Positions 18,677 through 26,110 are shown, counted from the stretch's first letter. The stretch: DNA of 45,756 nt from a virus (IMGVR_UViG_3300036864_000136:1-45756); one strand, 5' to 3'. Made by a program: numbers and translations. The notes: a model not told the origin generated them from the sequence alone.

Positions 18677-19246
18677 ATGACTGTAAGTTTTGGCGGAGAC
18701 TCGAATCTAAATTCATTTCTTAGCCGACTGGGACAGATCGGACAGAGTGGGGCATATACGCCCCAAATGAAGCTGCCTGATCCAAAGCCTCAGAGCGTCC
18801 TACAGCCGTTCGCAGGACTCAGTTCGGGCAATGGTGCCACCAGTGGAGTTACCGCCGGTACAACGTCGGTTCCTGGCGATCTCGGGCGCCTTATGAGTGC
18901 CATCCGGGGTCAGGAGTCGGGCGGCAACTACACAGCGACAAACCCCTCAGGAGCCTCCGGAGCATACCAAATTCTCAAGAGTAACTTTGTTAATCCTGGG
19001 GGTTGGGATAAGGAAGCTTTGGGTCATGACATTACGTATCAGCAATTTATGAGCTCTCCACAAATTCAGGATCAGATTGCTCGGTACAAGTTGGGGCAAT
19101 ATCTTGGCAGCCGTGGCATGGCTGGAGCTGCCGCAACATGGTATGGCGGGGATTACGGCTATAACCACATGTATGACAAGAAGCCACAGAATGGCTACCC
19201 GTCGATTTACGCTTACGTGATGAGTGTCATCAACAGAGCAAAGTAG
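18677..19246 (+). CDS. Lytic transglycosylase (SLT-like, virion-associated)
   Basis: A 189-residue protein. After about 75 flexible residues comes an SLT domain: LMSAIRGQESGGNY with the catalytic Glu, then SGASGAYQIL, and AAATWYGGDYGYN near the end. It cleaves the glycan strand between MurNAc and GlcNAc. ATG 18677, with GAGGTG five bases upstream, is preferred to GTG 18671. Together with the NlpC/P60 enzyme it gives a glycan-plus-peptide pair for penetrating a thick wall. Confidence 0.8.
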   Translation: MTVSFGGDSNLNSFLSRLGQIGQSGAYTPQMKLPDPKPQSVLQPFAGLSSGNGATSGVTAGTTSVPGDLGRLMSAIRGQESGGNYTATNPSGASGAYQILKSNFVNPGGWDKEALGHDITYQQFMSSPQIQDQIARYKLGQYLGSRGMAGAAATWYGGDYGYNHMYDKKPQNGYPSIYAYVMSVINRAK

Positions 19247-19293
19247 GGAGTGAAATCACCGACGACCCGAGAACATTTCGTGAAGTTGGGATT

Positions 19294-19422
19294 TTGATTC
19301 GCGAAATAAGAGATGACATCACAGAAATCAAGACAGGCCAAAAGAAAGTTGTTTGGTGGGTCGCCGGTTTGGTTTCCTCGCTCATTTCTGGTGGGGTCCT
19401 GGGATGGCTGTTCCAAAAATAG
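19294..19422 (+). CDS. Holin-like small membrane protein (start uncertain)
   Basis: The frame is open from 19249 and reads SEITDDPRTFREVG, a charged helix IREIRDDITEIKTGQKK, a transmembrane stretch WWVAGLVSSLISGGVLGWLF, then QK and stop. This charged-helix, single-membrane-span, short-tail design is that of small phage holin or holin-associated proteins. There is no ATG, GTG or TTG before TTG 19294, yet a GGGAG ribosome site at 19246 precedes a non-standard AGTGAAATC. The true start may be non-canonical or frameshifted from the preceding gene. Confidence 0.55.
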   Translation: MIREIRDDITEIKTGQKKVVWWVAGLVSSLISGGVLGWLFQK

Positions 19423-19533
19423 AACGGTCCTTGTAGGCAACCCTCTTCTGAGACCCTTAAGTGAGCCTTAGATGGGACAAACCCCGGCAAAGTTGGACTT
19501 CGAAAGAAAGTGGTCGCAACACGCCCCACAGGG

Positions 19534-19562
19534 TGGACACAAGGTAAGAACGGGCCTAGATT
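19534..19562 (+). promoter_or_regulatory. Candidate leaderless promoter for whiB-like gene
   Basis: TAGATT at 19557-19562 makes a fair -10 box, and GTGGAC about 18 bases upstream a weak -35. Transcription would start at or next to the GTG at 19569, and no ribosome site is present. Leaderless mRNAs are frequent in Actinobacteria, so this fits the proposed host. Confidence 0.4.
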
Positions 19563-19568
19563 GTACTT

Positions 19569-19886
19569 GTGGCCGACCAATTCAGGTGGCAACGGTCCGC
19601 AGCGTGCAAAGGTGTTCCCTCGTACATCTTCTTTCCTGAAGAGAGGGCGTTTGAGGGTTTTTCAGAGAGCCCTCTTTTCGCTGGAAAAAAGGCGAAGGAC
19701 TATTGCGGCACTTGCCCTGTGAAAGCGATATGCCAAGAATTTTCTGTGTTGCACGACATGGAAGGCATATGGGCGAATACCACGGACGGACAAAGGCGTC
19801 GTCGGTATTCAAAGGAAGAAAGGTTCGAAATGCGAAATGACATTGAGGATCTGGGGCAGTACGAGCCCCTTTATGGACATAGCTGA
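19569..19886 (+). CDS. WhiB-family iron-sulphur transcription regulator
   Basis: A 105-residue protein with the WhiB signature. A first Cys lies in SAACKGVP, followed by FFPEE, then YCGTCPVKAICQEF giving the CxxC and the last Cys, then the GIWANTTDGQRRRR turn and basic tail. WhiB proteins hold a 4Fe-4S cluster and bind the host sigma factor. Phage members can dampen or redirect host transcription. It is the last plus-strand gene before a terminator and has its own possible promoter. The usual GVWGG turn is GIWANT here. Confidence 0.85.
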   Translation: MADQFRWQRSAACKGVPSYIFFPEERAFEGFSESPLFAGKKAKDYCGTCPVKAICQEFSVLHDMEGIWANTTDGQRRRRYSKEERFEMRNDIEDLGQYEPLYGHS

Positions 19887-19922
19887 AATGGCCTTCAGCT
19901 AAAACTCACACAGGAACGCAAA

Positions 19923-19951
19923 AAGCCCCCTCCAGAAATTGGAGGGGGCTT
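19923..19951. terminator. Bidirectional terminator between convergent operons
   Basis: AAGCCCCCTCC at 19923-19933 pairs perfectly with GGAGGGGGCTT at 19941-19951, an 11-bp stem with a 7-base loop. A run of A precedes it (T on the minus strand) and TCGTGATTT follows. It separates the plus-strand structural operon from the minus-strand early operon. Confidence 0.9.
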
Positions 19952-19957
19952 CGTGAT

Positions 19958-20212
19958 TTACTTTCCTTCGTAAAGTCCCGCGCCGTCGATGTCTGCCCAG
20001 CAAATCCATTTCCAAACATCAGGACTAACTTCGTGACACTCGAACTGATCGGCCCAGAAACATTCGTAGCCACAGATTGCACACATTAGAAGTGGGCCCT
20101 CCGGGCGAGTCTTCATATCTTCTTTTCTCTTTAGCCAAAGTTTAAACTTGGCTACTGTTTCCTTGTCAGCTTCAGTCAATTCCGTTCTTGGATCGTTGTA
20201 ACAACCTTTCAC
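19958..20212 (-). CDS. Small Cys-rich (zinc-binding-like) protein
   Basis: An 84-residue protein from GTG 20212, with AGGAGA just upstream and a GTGA overlap with the preceding stop. The N-terminal half is a charged helix (LTEADKETVAKFKLWLKRKED). The C-terminal half has CAICGYECFW, then FECHEV and ICW, so Cys/His ligands for a metal. It is the last gene of the minus-strand operon. Function unknown. Confidence 0.7.
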   Translation of the reverse strand: MKGCYNDPRTELTEADKETVAKFKLWLKRKEDMKTRPEGPLLMCAICGYECFWADQFECHEVSPDVWKWICWADIDGAGLYEGK

Positions 20213-20733
20213 AGCTTCTCCTGCCCAAACAAAGTAACCTGGTCGATAGTTCGAATCAACTTTTTCTGAAGCATCCAGTGGACGCCGTGAATGAAGGCTG
20301 ACTTGTCGTCTGGAATATGTTGCGGCAACTTGCCGAAAAGCGGGAACACGATCTTTCGCCCAGGGTTGAGAACATCCTTCGGCTCCTGAGTGTAAATTGG
20401 AGCCTCGACCCATTCAGCGCAAAGTTTGATGGCACCGATCATCTGTGAAGTGAGCATCTCACTCCACTGAAAGATAGCTCCACGAACTAGTGAGTCACTG
20501 CGAAAGTTCTCGACCACGAAGAACATACTATGAGGGTTTGGCTGGTCTGGGAAGTCGGGCTCTTTGGCCTGAGCGATTCCCCAAATTACTTTGAGCATGT
20601 TTCTCAGCTCGGTCGGCCCCATAATCTTCATCACTTTGACGTCAGCAGACTTTGTCACTGAGTCGTGTTTGAAGTAGCAGAACCCATTGTTGACGTCACC
20701 GGGATCGAAGGCGAAAACGTGGCGGATTGCCAA
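20209..20733 (-). CDS. RuvC-like RNase H-fold nuclease (Holliday-junction resolvase-like)
   Basis: A 174-residue protein from TTG 20733 behind AGGAGCAG. FAFDPGDVNNGF gives the first catalytic Asp in the DxG-x-x-x-x-G pattern, MFFVVENFR the second acidic residue, and DDKSAFIHGVHWML the closing acidic/His motif. This is the RuvC-like layout used by phages to resolve branched DNA before packaging. Exact specificity is inferred. Confidence 0.72.
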   Translation of the reverse strand: MAIRHVFAFDPGDVNNGFCYFKHDSVTKSADVKVMKIMGPTELRNMLKVIWGIAQAKEPDFPDQPNPHSMFFVVENFRSDSLVRGAIFQWSEMLTSQMIGAIKLCAEWVEAPIYTQEPKDVLNPGRKIVFPLFGKLPQHIPDDKSAFIHGVHWMLQKKLIRTIDQVTLFGQEKL

Positions 20734-20852
20734 GACTTCTGCTCCTTAATAATGCAGCTGATGCATTTCATGTCTGCCATGGAAAGTTGATCGAGAAACT
20801 TTTCTCTACCACAAGCCTCGCACTCGAAGGTGAGTTCATTTCCCGTTAGCAT
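20655..20852 (-). CDS. Small zinc-ribbon protein
   Basis: A 65-residue protein from ATG 20852 behind GGAGGAGATC. CEACG and, 16 residues on, CISC form a four-Cys metal site. The last 26 residues read across the start of the RuvC-like gene and are Ser/Thr-rich filler. The start overlaps the stop of the next gene upstream. Role unknown. Confidence 0.65.
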   Translation of the reverse strand: MLTGNELTFECEACGREKFLDQLSMADMKCISCIIKEQKSWQSATFSPSIPVTSTMGSATSNTTQ

Positions 20853-21033
20853 CGTTGATCTCCTCCACCTTTTCTAGAAGCTTGTCGTAAGCCGTCTTGC
20901 CGCCATTTGTTTCTAGCGTCTGAACGTAAGGAACTTCACCGACGACTTTGTGGGCTACGCGGTACATGTTCGCTAGAGCTTTGATTTCCTCCTCGGTGAA
21001 GAAGATGAGATGTTGCTTCTTAGACATCGTCAT
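20836..21033 (-). CDS. Small hypothetical protein
   Basis: About 65 residues. It has an N-terminal EEEIKALANMYRVAHKV helix and ends in a charged helix DKLLEKVEEIND. The start may be ATG 21033 or ATG 21027, both inside the end of the ATPase gene. No family was recognised. Confidence 0.65.
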   Translation of the reverse strand: MTMSKKQHLIFFTEEEIKALANMYRVAHKVVGEVPYVQTLETNGGKTAYDKLLEKVEEINDANGK

Positions 21034-22090
21034 CAACTTCTGAGCCGAAGTCGACGCCGCCCATAATGTTACCCAAGTCTAGAGCTGGGCTGGCATTGAT
21101 TTGCGCGCGTTGAGATTCTGTCATTTCAATTGGAATCGCGTTCCGTCGGAACATCAAAGGTTCACCTTTGTCGACACCATTTTGCGACGTCAAAGTTGAA
21201 ACGAACGCGCCACCATTAGCCCCGAAGCGGGCCTTACAGTTGACAATGTGAACACGTTTCTCAACACCCTTGGCGTCGATGCCTTTGGTAATTGTTTCCT
21301 TACGCTGCTTCTCGTCTTCCATCATGATGATGATTGATGAAGCACTCTGAGAAACACCCGAGTGACCGAACAATTCGTTCAGTGTGACTTCAGCCGGATT
21401 TGATGCGATGCCAGCTGGAGGCTTACGCGTGTGAGCGACGACAATCATAGCCCAGTTAAACTTAGCCCTGAGCATTCTCAGAAAGTCAATTGACTTGTTA
21501 ACCTGAGCTTGATTGTTCAGCTCTTCACCAAAACTTACAGAAGCACTGTCAACCAAAATGATGGTCGCACCACTAGCTCGAATTGTTCTCATAAACTCAA
21601 GCTGATGAGCTGGCTCCCACAACTTGTAGGGTTCAGCTTCTGAGTAGGTGATGAAACGTTCCTGGAACTTCTTGTTGTCGTCATCTGAGCGCTTTGGGTT
21701 CATGTGACGCATGCGCTCACCAAGTTCTAGCTCGTTCATTTCGAGCGAGAACATGATGACTTTCTCGTTACCAACAATTGCGTCACCAAGTCGCCATGTC
21801 ATGCACGGTCGACCCATGATGATGTCAGTTGCCATTTGGATGGCGAGAATTGTTTTCCCTGAACCGGAAATTCCCCCGATGTAAATCAGGCCACTGTCTG
21901 GGAGAATTCCTTCAAGTAGATAGGAGAGTTTTGTGTCGTTCTCCATGACATCAAAAGCGTTAGACAATCGCCTAGGAGAAGCGATCGCCTGGATAATTGA
22001 ATTCTCGGTGGACTCAGCCTGTTTGGGAATGAAAGCCGGTTCTTCGTCATCATCCGGATTCATCGATCCCAATTGAAATTCCCCAATCAA
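21020..22090 (-). CDS. DnaB/RepA-like RecA-fold ATPase (putative replicative helicase)
   Basis: A 356-residue protein with a single RecA core. Walker A is IGGISGSGKTILA (about residues 71-83); a DnaB/RepA-type FSLEMNELELGERM follows; Walker B is TIILVDSAS; the sensor-like VVAHTRKPP comes next. It lacks a DnaG-like or DnaB N-terminal domain, so it resembles RepA/AAA_25 hexameric helicases. With no phage polymerase recognised, it would bring the host replisome to phage DNA. Start TTG 22090 (AAGAAGGGA upstream) or the internal ATG ten codons on. Confidence 0.75.
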   Translation of the reverse strand: MIGEFQLGSMNPDDDEEPAFIPKQAESTENSIIQAIASPRRLSNAFDVMENDTKLSYLLEGILPDSGLIYIGGISGSGKTILAIQMATDIIMGRPCMTWRLGDAIVGNEKVIMFSLEMNELELGERMRHMNPKRSDDDNKKFQERFITYSEAEPYKLWEPAHQLEFMRTIRASGATIILVDSASVSFGEELNNQAQVNKSIDFLRMLRAKFNWAMIVVAHTRKPPAGIASNPAEVTLNELFGHSGVSQSASSIIIMMEDEKQRKETITKGIDAKGVEKRVHIVNCKARFGANGGAFVSTLTSQNGVDKGEPLMFRRNAIPIEMTESQRAQINASPALDLGNIMGGVDFGSEVDDDV

Positions 22091-22118
22091 GCCAGATCCC
22101 TTCTTTCACCGCAGGGTA

Positions 22119-22142
22119 TTAGGTTTTGGCCACTAAACCTAA
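22119..22142 (-). promoter_or_regulatory. Stem-loop with GTGGCC loop upstream of ATPase gene
   Basis: On the minus strand TTAGGTTT and AAACCTAA pair over 8 bp around the loop AGTGGCCA. It lies between the terminator at 22148 and the start of the ATPase gene. The same GTGGCC apex occurs in other stems in the window (25318, 25364, 38579). Confidence 0.45.
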
Positions 22143-22147
22143 AAGAA

Positions 22148-22178
22148 AAGCCCCAGGACCGTGAAGGCGCTGGGGCTT
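22148..22178 (-). terminator. Rho-independent terminator
   Basis: AAGCCCCAG at 22148-22156 pairs with CTGGGGCTT at 22170-22178. On the minus strand the hairpin is followed by TTTCTTTT. It ends the transcript of the small genes at 22190-22648. Confidence 0.8.
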
Positions 22179-22189
22179 AACTTTAAGAC

Positions 22190-22357
22190 TCAGCAGTGAA
22201 TGACGATAGTCGGTTCAATGTCAGGGTCTTCGCTCGCTTGAATTGTCACCTGCGTGACATCCAAAAGAAAACCATTGACGTAAACCTTTACCGGCACGGT
22301 CCCAGGTGCGCCGCGATCAGCTTGCAGAAATTGCTGACCGAATTCTAGCTGGTCCAT
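22190..22357 (-). CDS. Small hypothetical protein (55 aa)
   Basis: Begins MDQLEFGQQFLQAD and has a beta-strand pattern TVPVKVYVNGFLLDVTQVTIQ. The ATG overlaps the TAA of the gene before (TAAATGG). It is followed closely by the terminator. No family was recognised. Confidence 0.65.
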   Translation of the reverse strand: MDQLEFGQQFLQADRGAPGTVPVKVYVNGFLLDVTQVTIQASEDPDIEPTIVIHC

Positions 22358-22648
22358 TTAGCTGAGGTTCCCAACACTTCCAACAGCCGAGCCAGTTACG
22401 CCCTCGGAATCCTTGAGCCGAATCTGAACCTGATACTCAACTTCCCCGCCCTGCTTGATGAAGTTGGCTACAGCGTCGGCGTCAATTGAACCGTTCGACG
22501 GCTGAACAATCTTCACGTCTGCCGTGTCAGCGTCGGCATCGGGGTCAACATCCGTCATCCAGCCAACCCAAGCTTCCTGAAGCTCCTCAATTTCAGCCGG
22601 AGTGTAAGAAGCGTCGGTGTCGATTTCGAAGCGAAGCGTGTTAGACAT
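22358..22648 (-). CDS. Small acidic protein
   Basis: A 96-residue protein starting MSNTLRFEIDTD behind AAGGGAATC. A strongly acidic middle (MTDVDPDADADTADVK) and a beta-rich end (EVEYQVQIRLKDSEG). ATG 22648 is chosen over the longer frame, which would read back through a hairpin. It lies downstream of the ssDNA-binding-like gene; its role is unknown. Confidence 0.65.
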   Translation of the reverse strand: MSNTLRFEIDTDASYTPAEIEELQEAWVGWMTDVDPDADADTADVKIVQPSNGSIDADAVANFIKQGGEVEYQVQIRLKDSEGVTGSAVGSVGNLS

Positions 22649-22691
22649 TTTGATTCCCTTTTGTGTTTGCGTCTGGTTGTTTTGTTTGGGA

Positions 22692-22730
22692 AGGGGTGGG
22701 CAAAGTCTGGGGGTAACTTCACCCACCCCT
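22692..22730 (-). promoter_or_regulatory. GC-rich hairpin between two early genes
   Basis: AGGGGTGGG at 22692-22700 pairs with CCCACCCCT at 22722-22730 around a 21-base loop. It follows the stop of the gene at 22744. There is no clear T-run on the minus strand, so it may be a weak terminator, attenuator or mRNA-stability element. Confidence 0.55.
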
Positions 22731-22743
22731 GGTCTTTTTGAGG

Positions 22744-23328
22744 TTAGCCCTTCAGCTCTTCCTCAAGAAGTTCGGCAGCAGACTTTGCCGGGTTAGAAGT
22801 TGTCTGCGAACTGAACTCGTCATTTCCGTTGCCGTCACCGATTGGCTTCATGGCGTTGAGTCGGAAGTCCCAGAAACCGTCATCGGTTCGACCGACCTTA
22901 ATCTTTGCCAGGGCGCGACGGCCCTCCATCTTCTTACCGTTGACGGAGCCGTATTCATCCTTCGCGAACCCGAGAGCCTTGTAAAGCTCCTTCAGGTTGT
23001 ACATTGCCTGCTGCTCCTTCTCACCCTCCGGGTCCCACGGAATCTGAGAGCGGAGAGCGAGCGGGACAGGAAGCTGAACCCACATTCCATTTCCAAGACC
23101 CTTGGAAACAAAGCTTCCCTGGTACTTGGCCTCATCGACGGCAAACTTCACCATCATGCCAATCTTGTCCTTGTTCTTGGTGACCTTTACAGCACCAACT
23201 TCAACAACAAAGACAGCGTGGAAGTCATTGCCGAACCCGAACGGGTCGTCGGGAATGTCGTTCGCGTTGATTCCGGCCTCATCAAGAAAGCCGCCCTCAA
23301 AGTCAATCTCATCGCCGTACTCAGACAC
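22744..23328 (-). CDS. Probable ssDNA-binding/recombination accessory protein
   Basis: A 194-residue protein from GTG 23328, overlapping the stop of the ATPase gene by 8 bases. A beta-rich core (AVFVVEVGAVKVTKNKDKIG, GMWVQLPVP, RRALAKIKVGRT) is followed by an acidic low-complexity tail, KSAAELLEEELKG. An OB-like barrel with acidic tail next to a Sak4-type ATPase is the usual place of a phage SSB partner; this is inference from layout, not from a known motif. Confidence 0.55.
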   Translation of the reverse strand: MSEYGDEIDFEGGFLDEAGINANDIPDDPFGFGNDFHAVFVVEVGAVKVTKNKDKIGMMVKFAVDEAKYQGSFVSKGLGNGMWVQLPVPLALRSQIPWDPEGEKEQQAMYNLKELYKALGFAKDEYGSVNGKKMEGRRALAKIKVGRTDDGFWDFRLNAMKPIGDGNGNDEFSSQTTSNPAKSAAELLEEELKG

Positions 23329-24127
23329 TTGTTGATTCCTTCCACTTTTCGATGTGGGCCACAAAGTCGTCATCGGAGACGACTTCACTCGGAAAATGGT
23401 ACCGAGTTTTTACAGCGACGCCATTTCCATTCGGCATCACTTGAAGCACACGCTTATTCGGGCCATCCATTTTCAAGTAAGCCATTACAGAGACATACTT
23501 GTTGATTTCTTTGAAGGCCGCAGCGTGTGCATCAGCCCTCGTATTTGCGCCGGGTGTGAGCTTATCCCCGAGCCGCTGATGCGACAACATTACAACACTG
23601 CATCGAGTGAGGTTTGCAATGTCCGTAAGTACGGGCCGAATTCTTTGCTCCGACACCAGATAGTCGGGGCGTCCCGCAGCTTCAGCAGCAACTTTACCTT
23701 TCTCTGTTGCTGCTCCACTTTTCACAATCTGCTGGAGTTCGTCGGAAATCATTCCTGAGACGGTGTCCAGAACAATCGTGTCGAAAGGTTCGTCGTCATA
23801 ATGACGAAACTTGCCTTCTTCGATGAGCGGGATCATTCTCCGCGTCCAATCCCAGTAGCCACCGTTCATGTAAGATTCTGGCGGAGTAAAGGGAATGACG
23901 CGGACGTTTTTCTTAATCTCTGGGTGATTCGTTAGAGAAGAAGAGCCAGCCATCTCGTTTGTGATGAGGGCAATTCTTTTTCCCAACCTACAGGCGAGGA
24001 CAGTTTTGCCTAGGCCAGCTTCAGAGAAGATAAGAACAACCTTGGCGGTAATTTCATCTGGCCTCTTGGACTTCTTGTCTAGCCACTTGAGCATCAACTC
24101 ATCAAGTGACCTGTCAATTTGAGCCAT
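23321..24127 (-). CDS. Sak4-like RecA-fold ATPase (AAA_24 type)
   Basis: A 268-residue protein. Walker A is FSEAGLGKTVLA at residues 34-45, Walker B is TIVLDTVSGM around 120, and VVMLSHQRLGD follows as a sensor-like strand. Sak4 proteins promote single-strand annealing in phage recombination and are usually next to an SSB-like gene, as here. It stands in a run with the Cas4-like nuclease, suggesting an end-processing and annealing module. Confidence 0.78.
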   Translation of the reverse strand: MAQIDRSLDELMLKWLDKKSKRPDEITAKVVLIFSEAGLGKTVLACRLGKRIALITNEMAGSSSLTNHPEIKKNVRVIPFTPPESYMNGGYWDWTRRMIPLIEEGKFRHYDDEPFDTIVLDTVSGMISDELQQIVKSGAATEKGKVAAEAAGRPDYLVSEQRIRPVLTDIANLTRCSVVMLSHQRLGDKLTPGANTRADAHAAAFKEINKYVSVMAYLKMDGPNKRVLQVMPNGNGVAVKTRYHFPSEVVSDDDFVAHIEKWKESTSV

Positions 24128-24362
24128 TCTCGCCTCCCTCCGGTTTAACTAGCTCGGAGATTTGAATTTGGTAGATGGTGATTGGGTTCAACATGTCACC
24201 AACGAAAAGGTTGATGGCGGCTCTTCTAGCAGAACTTTCGTCGACACCATTCACCGCCCTGAACCATGGGTTTGTTGCACCAGGTTCTGAATGGTAAATC
24301 TCTACCATCCAAAGCGGTAGCATGCCGCTGAGATCAAGCTCGCTCACGGCGAATTTCCTCAA
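24114..24362 (-). CDS. Small hypothetical protein
   Basis: An 82-residue protein from TTG 24362 (GTG 24347 is also possible), overlapping both neighbours. WMVEIYHSEPGATNPWFRAVNGVDESSARRAAINL has an alternating beta-helix pattern resembling small phage domains that accompany recombination genes. No function assigned. Confidence 0.6.
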   Translation of the reverse strand: MRKFAVSELDLSGMLPLWMVEIYHSEPGATNPWFRAVNGVDESSARRAAINLFVGDMLNPITIYQIQISELVKPEGGENGSN

Positions 24363-25287
24363 GTGCGGGATAGCCGTACTCGTTCTTCTTCAAAGTTGCT
24401 TCGATGACATTTGAAGGGTCTTTGCCCTCAAAGGTAATGTCACAGATGTCTTTGAAGTCGCAGTACTGACAGGCCATCGAACCGAGAGAAGCTTTCGACT
24501 CCTCAAGAAACTCTTCCCACGGGAGACGCTTGTAGTGGGCGAGAATTACAGCCTTCTTCATGTGATTCTTGAAGACGCTGTCTAGGCGGTGAGAAGTGTA
24601 AGTCCATGGCGTCCGACGAAAGAGGTCGTCAGTCGTGGGTGACTTCAACCTACGTCGACGAATCTCGTTCACAATTACACGCTTCACAACTGGCGGTCGC
24701 TTGCCTGCAAACTTTGCAGACCTGAGAGCGAGAATGTAAAGCGGGAACTGAGAGTTCAGAACAAACTTTGGCCGGTGCCAGAAGTCATAAGTGAACTTGT
24801 GGTCGAAGGGGGAAGTTTCACCCTTGAACTCACCACGCTTATGGTAGACAACCATGTCGAGTCGCGTGGGAAGATAGAAATCAACTTCCTCGGGCTGCTC
24901 AAGAGAGAAGAAGTCTTCGATGCCGAGGAATTCGTAGTCATCAACTTCTGACCTGTAGTGGTCGAAGTACTTTTGCAGGATGTCGTAAAGGTAGTTGAGG
25001 CTTTCGAGCATTTCGACGTCGACGAAATCTCCCGCCATCAACTCTTTGACACGCAGGTCTTGAAGAAAGTCTAGAGCGGCCTGAGCGCAATCATCGTAGT
25101 CGCGCCCTTCCTTCAGTCCGTTGTAGTGAAGTTCCAGAGCCGCGTGCCCGGTAAGTCCTTCACGCCGCGCAATTCCCATGTCGCGCAGCTGGTAGTACAT
25201 GTCTGGATGGAAACCGAAACCCCAAGCCAATTCGCATGCATCAGCATTTGAAGCTTCAGTATTGGAAACGCCAACTTGAGTTCCCAC
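24334..25287 (-). CDS. Cas4/RecB-like PD-(D/E)XK nuclease with Fe-S cysteines
   Basis: A 317-residue protein from GTG 25287 behind AAAGGTG. GHAALELH gives the N-terminal His; PTRLDMVVY and, after a loop, DHKFTYDF give the D...D-x-K active site; NSQFPLYILAL is the QxxxY motif of RecB-type nucleases. One Cys near the N-terminus (NADACELAW) and three near the C-terminus (CQYCDFKDIC) match the 4Fe-4S staple of Cas4/AddB. It likely resects DNA ends for the Sak4-type annealing system. Confidence 0.8.
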   Translation of the reverse strand: MGTQVGVSNTEASNADACELAWGFGFHPDMYYQLRDMGIARREGLTGHAALELHYNGLKEGRDYDDCAQAALDFLQDLRVKELMAGDFVDVEMLESLNYLYDILQKYFDHYRSEVDDYEFLGIEDFFSLEQPEEVDFYLPTRLDMVVYHKRGEFKGETSPFDHKFTYDFWHRPKFVLNSQFPLYILALRSAKFAGKRPPVVKRVIVNEIRRRRLKSPTTDDLFRRTPWTYTSHRLDSVFKNHMKKAVILAHYKRLPWEEFLEESKASLGSMACQYCDFKDICDITFEGKDPSNVIEATLKKNEYGYPALEEIRRERA

Positions 25288-25315
25288 TACTTACACCTTT
25301 GTTAGTCAACGCTTT

Positions 25316-25376
25316 AGTTGGCCACAACTTTAGCGCTGTTACGTGAGTTTCGTTACCTTGAACTTGGCCACAAGTT
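25316..25376 (-). promoter_or_regulatory. Twin GTGGCC stem-loops upstream of nuclease gene
   Basis: Two small inverted repeats with the same core: AGTTG-GCCA-CAACT at 25316-25329 and AACTTG-GCCA-CAAGTT at 25361-25376 (plus-strand reading). The arms differ but each pairs with itself, while GGCCACA is common. They lie in the only gap before the Cas4-like gene, so they may be operators or 5' leader hairpins. Confidence 0.5.
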
Positions 25377-25377
25377 C

Positions 25378-25650
25378 TCAGTAACAGGGTGGGCAAAAGA
25401 ATTCTCGTTCATAAACCTTGCCGTTCACAACAAAACACTTAGGTTGCCATGAAGGACCAAAGTTCATGATGAACTCGTTTCCGCATTCTGAGCAAATTCT
25501 TAGAACTAGATCAGGTGCGGGTTTGCCACAGGCAGAGTGTACCATGTGGCCTGTGTTACTGTCAAGCTGCCAATCTGGCCTGCCGTTAAAAACAGAGTGG
25601 TAGCAGGCAACTTCTGACCGCTCTTCAAAACTCAGGTGAGTAACTTTCAC
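25378..25650 (-). CDS. Zinc-binding-like protein
   Basis: A 90-residue protein from GTG 25650, overlapping the preceding stop. ICSECGNEF in the middle and FFCPPCY at the C-terminus supply two CxxC pairs, with further Cys/His between, a likely zinc ribbon. No enzymatic motif. Confidence 0.65.
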   Translation of the reverse strand: MKVTHLSFEERSEVACYHSVFNGRPDWQLDSNTGHMVHSACGKPAPDLVLRICSECGNEFIMNFGPSWQPKCFVVNGKVYEREFFCPPCY

Positions 25651-25856
25651 TCTTGCCGCTTAAGTTCGCGGTAACTATCATTCCACCTTTCAAGCGCATA
25701 CATTGCCGCCTGAGGTGACTCTGGATTACCTGCAACCGCATCAGTGATTGTTTCTGACAGGGCTTCTAGAAGTTCCTCTAGATTGCCAACACGCTTCAAT
25801 AGGGCATCGACACGGTCGACGTTAAGGTCGTGAAGCTCTGGTTCAAAGTTTGTCAT
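25647..25856 (-). CDS. Small helical protein
   Basis: A 69-residue acidic protein with a leucine-rich helix (VDALLKRVGNLEELLEALSETI) suited to coiled-coil pairing. ATGACAAA overlaps the stop of the HTH gene upstream. Function unknown. Confidence 0.65.
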   Translation of the reverse strand: MTNFEPELHDLNVDRVDALLKRVGNLEELLEALSETITDAVAGNPESPQAAMYALERWNDSYRELKRQE

Positions 25857-26110
25857 CGCGTCTTGTTCCCGTACCTATTATAAGCAGCCGACTTGGAAAT
25901 TTCTAGAGCCGAAGCAACTTCAGCCCAGCTCATTGCTGCCGGGTCACTCTTTGCAACTGACGTTGCTCGCTGGACTTCTTCGGCAACGAAACTATCGACG
26001 ATATCGGCAATCTTCTTGCCCAGGCGAATCCTGTAAACATGGGCACGTTCACCAGAATCGCGAAGCTTGGCAATGTAGATTGCTGCTCTGAGAATCTTCT
26101 CAGCCTGCAT
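25853..26110 (-). CDS. Small helix-turn-helix protein
   Basis: An 85-residue protein starting MQAEKILRAAIYI behind AAGGGGGTAACG. The C-terminus SWAEVASALEISKSAAYNRYG is a clear HTH with recognition helix. It heads a run of small overlapping genes leading toward the Cas4-like gene and may be a local regulator. Confidence 0.7.
   Translation of the reverse strand: MQAEKILRAAIYIAKLRDSGERAHVYRIRLGKKIADIVDSFVAEEVQRATSVAKSDPAAMSWAEVASALEISKSAAYNRYGNKTR

Noticed and set aside
19472-19639. A 55-residue frame (MGQTPAKLDFERK... with a CTC motif) overlapping the start of the WhiB gene
   Set aside because: Weak ribosome site, an 80-base overlap with WhiB and a low-complexity end; WhiB in the other frame is certain.
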